Source: Rhodoferax sp.
Lineage (GTDB): Bacteria; Pseudomonadota; Gammaproteobacteria; Burkholderiales; Burkholderiaceae_C
DNA: 64,000 nt
NCBI RefSeq assembly: GCF_028688795.1
Contig: NZ_JAQTXM010000025.1
Location: 1 to 64,000, forward strand
Reading direction: 5' to 3'
The notes beneath the pieces are model-generated. The model searched no databases. It was not told where the DNA came from and worked only from the letters and a program-made list of their open reading frames with translations. Positions 61,631-64,000 of the stretch are shown piece by piece (the stretch's first letter is position 1; each line of letters opens with the position of its first letter). The translations under genes were made by a program, and so were the position numbers.

Positions 61631-62413
61631 TTATCCAGTCAATCCCTTGGCCTGCTGATTTTTCCGTATGTCCAACAAGTGGGTGCCAAAAAGCCACGCA
61701 GTCGGTGCAAGGACCAATAGCACTGAGCCTACTTGCGCGTACGTGCCCTCAACAAGTGATTCGGTTGCATTGTGCCAATACGCGTTGTTGATTATGGGAA
61801 TCAGGTTGACTTCGGTAAATTCGAAAAAGGCCTTGAGAACCAACATCGCTGAAAAGGCGAGCATGAACACGGCCGTGACATTGAAAAAACGTGAAAGATT
61901 AACCAGTCGTCCAACTTTACTCCAGAGAATCGCAATTGTTGCTGCTGTCATTAGACCGATTAAACCGCCGATAAAAAGATTGCTTGCCCCGGAGTCAGCA
62001 GCAAGGGAAGACAGCATCGCTGCTGATTCAACACCTTCGCGACCTACCATGAAGAGCGTAAATACAAAAACGGAACCCCAAGCATTTGCACCGTTTAGTA
62101 GTGTGGCGCGGCCAATACCGGCCGAAATCTCTTTGCCCATTTGCTTGCCCATCTTCAACATGTGTGTGACACACCAAATTACAGCGGCGGCGGCGAGGAG
62201 GGCAAGAAGTCCTTCCCACATGGGTGAGGATGCACCAACTTTTGCCATGGCGACACCCAAGACAACCGAACCGACGACAGAGACTGCCAGCCCAGCGCGA
62301 ACGGCATTGAGCAATGAAGAATGGCCGGTCTTGCGCAGGTATAGGCTTGCAACTGCCACCATCAAAAAGGCCTCGAGACCTTCTCGGAATGTGATGAGTA
62401 TTGTTTGAAACAT
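61631..62413 (-). CDS. FTR1 family iron permease
   Basis: A membrane iron permease of 260 aa with about seven helices. The iron-binding REGLE motif is at residues 10-14 in helix 1 and a second REGVE in MVGREGVESA near residue 124, as in FTR1/EfeU proteins. No EfeO or EfeB partner lies beside it. A Fur box stands 26 bp before the start. Confidence 0.88.
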   Translation of the reverse strand: MFQTILITFREGLEAFLMVAVASLYLRKTGHSSLLNAVRAGLAVSVVGSVVLGVAMAKVGASSPMWEGLLALLAAAAVIWCVTHMLKMGKQMGKEISAGIGRATLLNGANAWGSVFVFTLFMVGREGVESAAMLSSLAADSGASNLFIGGLIGLMTAATIAILWSKVGRLVNLSRFFNVTAVFMLAFSAMLVLKAFFEFTEVNLIPIINNAYWHNATESLVEGTYAQVGSVLLVLAPTAWLFGTHLLDIRKNQQAKGLTG

Positions 62414-62438
62414 TTTGTGGGCAAAAGATGAAGACTAA

Positions 62439-62457
62439 GTTAATGATAATCATTAAC
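62439..62457 (-). promoter_or_regulatory. Fur box of the FTR1 gene
   Basis: GTTAATGAT-A-ATCATTAAC is a perfect 19-bp palindrome, very close to the Fur consensus GATAATGATAATCATTATC. Its position just before the FTR1 start suggests repression by Fur when iron is plentiful. The rest of 62458-62747 has no supported gene. Confidence 0.85.
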
Positions 62458-62747
62458 ATTCATATTGTCAAGCAACAATCGCAATACAAGGGAACTAAGA
62501 ATCTCCGAGTGGCCTCTGAGGACAACAATTGCCAGGTTGTTCTGACCCATCGGTGAGGGGCATGAACCATTCAAATAAGGTTGCGCTCATCGACGGCATC
62601 ACCGTTTTGAAACCATCATTGGAAAAATTGACAGGCTTTACGTTTTGTAACCCCATCAAGCACGACGGAGGGCCAAAATGCAAGGGCGCAAGTCGAGAAA
62701 GCACTGGCGCTCAAGTTTTTATGAAGGATTATGAAAAGGAGAACTCA

Positions 62748-63269
62748 ATGACAAGTCACGAAAAAACGGAAGCTGATGGGCCGATTCAATCAGCAGGTCA
62801 AGATGCAGACAGGCCAATTGGAAATATTTCTGATGATGTTTATGAATCAGCACCGCCAGAGGTTAAGAGCCGGATGCTTTCAGAGTTGGTCGGCAGCGTG
62901 TATGAGACTGCGCCTCCCGTTGAGAAGACACGGTTGATAGCGCACCTGATGAGGCCGTTAGGGATTCTTTCACTTGTTGCCGTCGCCAATGGGATATTTG
63001 CAGGAATCCGATTTCGAGGTGCTTCGCTTGACTTCCCTGTCGGACTCGACGATGTCCAAAATGTTCAAACCAGTGATGTGATTGCCCTGACCAGTCACGC
63101 GCAGCAGGTCAGTGTGCAGGCGGTCGAAGGGTTGGCTCAGATACTTTCATCATCTCCGGTGATGATGAGTTCAGCGGCAGCCTTGCTATTGGTCCAGATT
63201 TTGATAAGGCAATCCAGTCACCGCCGGATTAGTGACAGCACCCATCCAGGTAATGGAGTCATGCAATGA
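62748..63269 (+). CDS. hypothetical membrane protein with internal repeat
   Basis: A 173-aa protein. An acidic N-terminus leads to two related segments, SDDVYESAPPEVKSRMLSEL and GSVYETAPPVEKTRLIAHL, and then a hydrophobic helix LGILSLVAVANGIFAGI; a second hydrophobic segment lies near the C-terminus. No named family is recognised. ATG 62748 follows AAGGAG; the frame is open further upstream to 62529. The last codons (GNGVMQ, stop) fall on the tfoX C-terminal remnant in another frame. Confidence 0.55.
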   Translation: MTSHEKTEADGPIQSAGQDADRPIGNISDDVYESAPPEVKSRMLSELVGSVYETAPPVEKTRLIAHLMRPLGILSLVAVANGIFAGIRFRGASLDFPVGLDDVQNVQTSDVIALTSHAQQVSVQAVEGLAQILSSSPVMMSSAAALLLVQILIRQSSHRRISDSTHPGNGVMQ

Positions 63270-63343
63270 GATGGAGTCTTGGGTGCAAGGCTGTGGATGC
63301 CGCGTTGTCAGTGCGTCAGGCAAAAAGCAAACACGCGAAATAG
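63253..63343 (+). pseudogene. C-terminal fragment of a second tfoX
   Basis: Aligns with codons ~92-122 of the intact tfoX: ATGGAGTCATGCAATGAG matches base for base with one change. After a 2-bp deletion the frame continues VDAALSVRQAKSKHAK and stops, beside MDAALSACKPKDRRKK in the intact gene. It overlaps the end of the preceding gene in another frame. Confidence 0.7.
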
Positions 63344-63376
63344 TCGTATTCAGGCAACATGTTTCATAGAAACGTT

Positions 63377-63655
63377 TTAAGCTCTTGGCTTTTTTATCGA
63401 TTGTTTGCAAGTGCTGCTGTTTCGGGCTTCGGCATATTCTCTTAGCGCAAGGGAGTCAGACTCCTCTGCCAGTTTCAGGTAACGAGCGGCGTAAGTTGGG
63501 TCGCTGCGATATAGGGACATGTCAATCCAGCACTTCATCCCAGCCATGAGCCATTTGAAGTTCACCTCTTCAAGAAGCAGACCGCGTTCATCGACGGCGT
63601 CGACTTCTGCGTTTACGAGTCCTTCTGAGACTTGATGTGCGGCGTGAACGTTTTG
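63377..63655 (-). pseudogene. copy B of the duplicated small gene, probably without start
   Basis: The minus-strand frame reads LLLEEVNFKWLMAGMKC, RSDPTYAARYLKLAEESDSL and a different tail. It is about 85% identical in nucleotides to 60280-60534 over ~180 bp. The frame is open to a TAA at 63656-63658 but has no ATG, GTG or TTG before the GTG at 63565, so it has either lost its start or makes a 62-aa product. Confidence 0.6.
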
Positions 63656-63943
63656 TTAAGCTGGGGATGCTTTAAGAGTATGAACATGGTGTGTCTGCAT
63701 TAAACTTTGAAAGTTCAGCGCAAGGGTTTACCCGGTGTTTTATGGTGGCGAGGTCTATCTCCGGACACATGACCTTTTTACCTTGGTGCCATTTCAACCG
63801 TTCACACGGTGTCAATGTCAGGGGCAACCGTGCTTTTCTTTTGCTACAGCGTTTTTCCCACCTCAGCTATAGTGAATTTCTCTTGTTTGTTCAGTTCCGT
63901 GGGGCAGATAACCAAATTTGAGCTCGTACTTACTGGAGTCGAA
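63656..63943 (+). other. non-coding stretch before the YccF gene
   Basis: No supported gene. TATAGT at 63868 could be the -10 of the next gene, without a clear -35. A 76-codon plus-strand frame here (63691-63921) has no recognisable features. Confidence 0.35.
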
Positions 63944-64000
63944 ATGGGTGTCATTGGCAATATTTTGTGGTTCATTTTTGGTGGATTTTTTATGGGCCTT
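63944..64000 (+). CDS. YccF domain protein (5' end only)
   Basis: The window ends 19 codons in. MGVIGNILWFIFGGFFMGL matches the N-terminus of YccF (DUF307) inner-membrane proteins. GGAG at 63934 precedes ATG 63944. Function of the family is unknown. Confidence 0.7.
   Translation, partial: MGVIGNILWFIFGGFFMGL

Noticed and set aside
62529..62747. Upstream extension of the 173-aa membrane protein gene
   Set aside because: The frame is open, but AAGGAG and ATG 62748 mark a better start and the extension has no recognisable features.
63691..63921. 76-codon plus-strand frame before the YccF gene
   Set aside because: Composition is unlike a real protein and there is no ribosome binding site.

Overview
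The window looks like a chromosomal segment of a betaproteobacterium of the family Comamonadaceae; Rhodoferax or a close relative is my best guess, from protein similarity and gene order as I remember them. The evidence is the betaproteobacterial order rpsB-tsf-pyrH-frr-uppS-cdsA-dxr-rseP-bamA-skp-lpxD-fabZ-lpxA-lpxB-rnhB, phasin genes implying polyhydroxyalkanoate storage, a type B L31, and a short dispersed repeat of a kind I associate with this family. No database was searched.

Layout. 1-6.5 kb: tRNA-Leu diverging from rnr, an SDR oxidoreductase, and a three-gene minus-strand cluster (HDOD protein, metallo-beta-lactamase-fold hydrolase, NAD(P)HX repair enzyme). 6.6-22 kb: one long co-directional run for translation (S2, EF-Ts, RRF), UMP kinase, isoprenoid and phospholipid precursors (UppS, CdsA, Dxr), outer-membrane biogenesis (RseP, BamA, Skp) and lipid A synthesis (LpxD, FabZ, LpxA, LpxB). 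22-28.4 kb: carA and carB with a LysE-type exporter between them, then greA. 28.4-35.5 kb: yhbY diverging from rlmE-ftsH-folP-glmM, then sixA. 35.5-44 kb: an exopolyphosphatase-like gene back to back with the complete phosphate regulon pstSCAB-phoU-phoB-phoR, which has a clear Pho box. 44-51 kb: a membrane glycosyltransferase-like gene, rpmE2, rho, trxA, a flavoprotein, a CoA-transferase-like gene, and the SRP RNA gene on the minus strand. 51-55 kb: phasin, three exporters, a small HhH protein, then tRNA-fMet.

From tRNA-fMet (55.6 kb) to the end the character changes. Genes are short and mixed: DUF5710, HNH, pentapeptide repeat, AlkD-like, TfoX, a second phasin and an FTR1 iron permease under a Fur box. 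Among them lie clear remains of dead genes: a glutathione S-transferase with several stops and frameshifts, an N-terminal and a C-terminal fragment of a second tfoX, and a duplicated small gene. This is the accessory part of the window.

I see no CRISPR array, intact transposase, phage module or recognisable defence island. The most interesting structure is a dispersed element of about 45 bp seen eight times between 3 and 51 kb, several times inside essential genes such as lpxB, where it reads in frame and seems to replace coding sequence rather than lengthen it. Second is a shared palindrome, TGCTGCA-N-TGCARCA, next to the -10 of both phasin genes, probably a PhaR-type operator. Third is the set of tfoX fragments and the duplicated small gene, which record local rearrangement.
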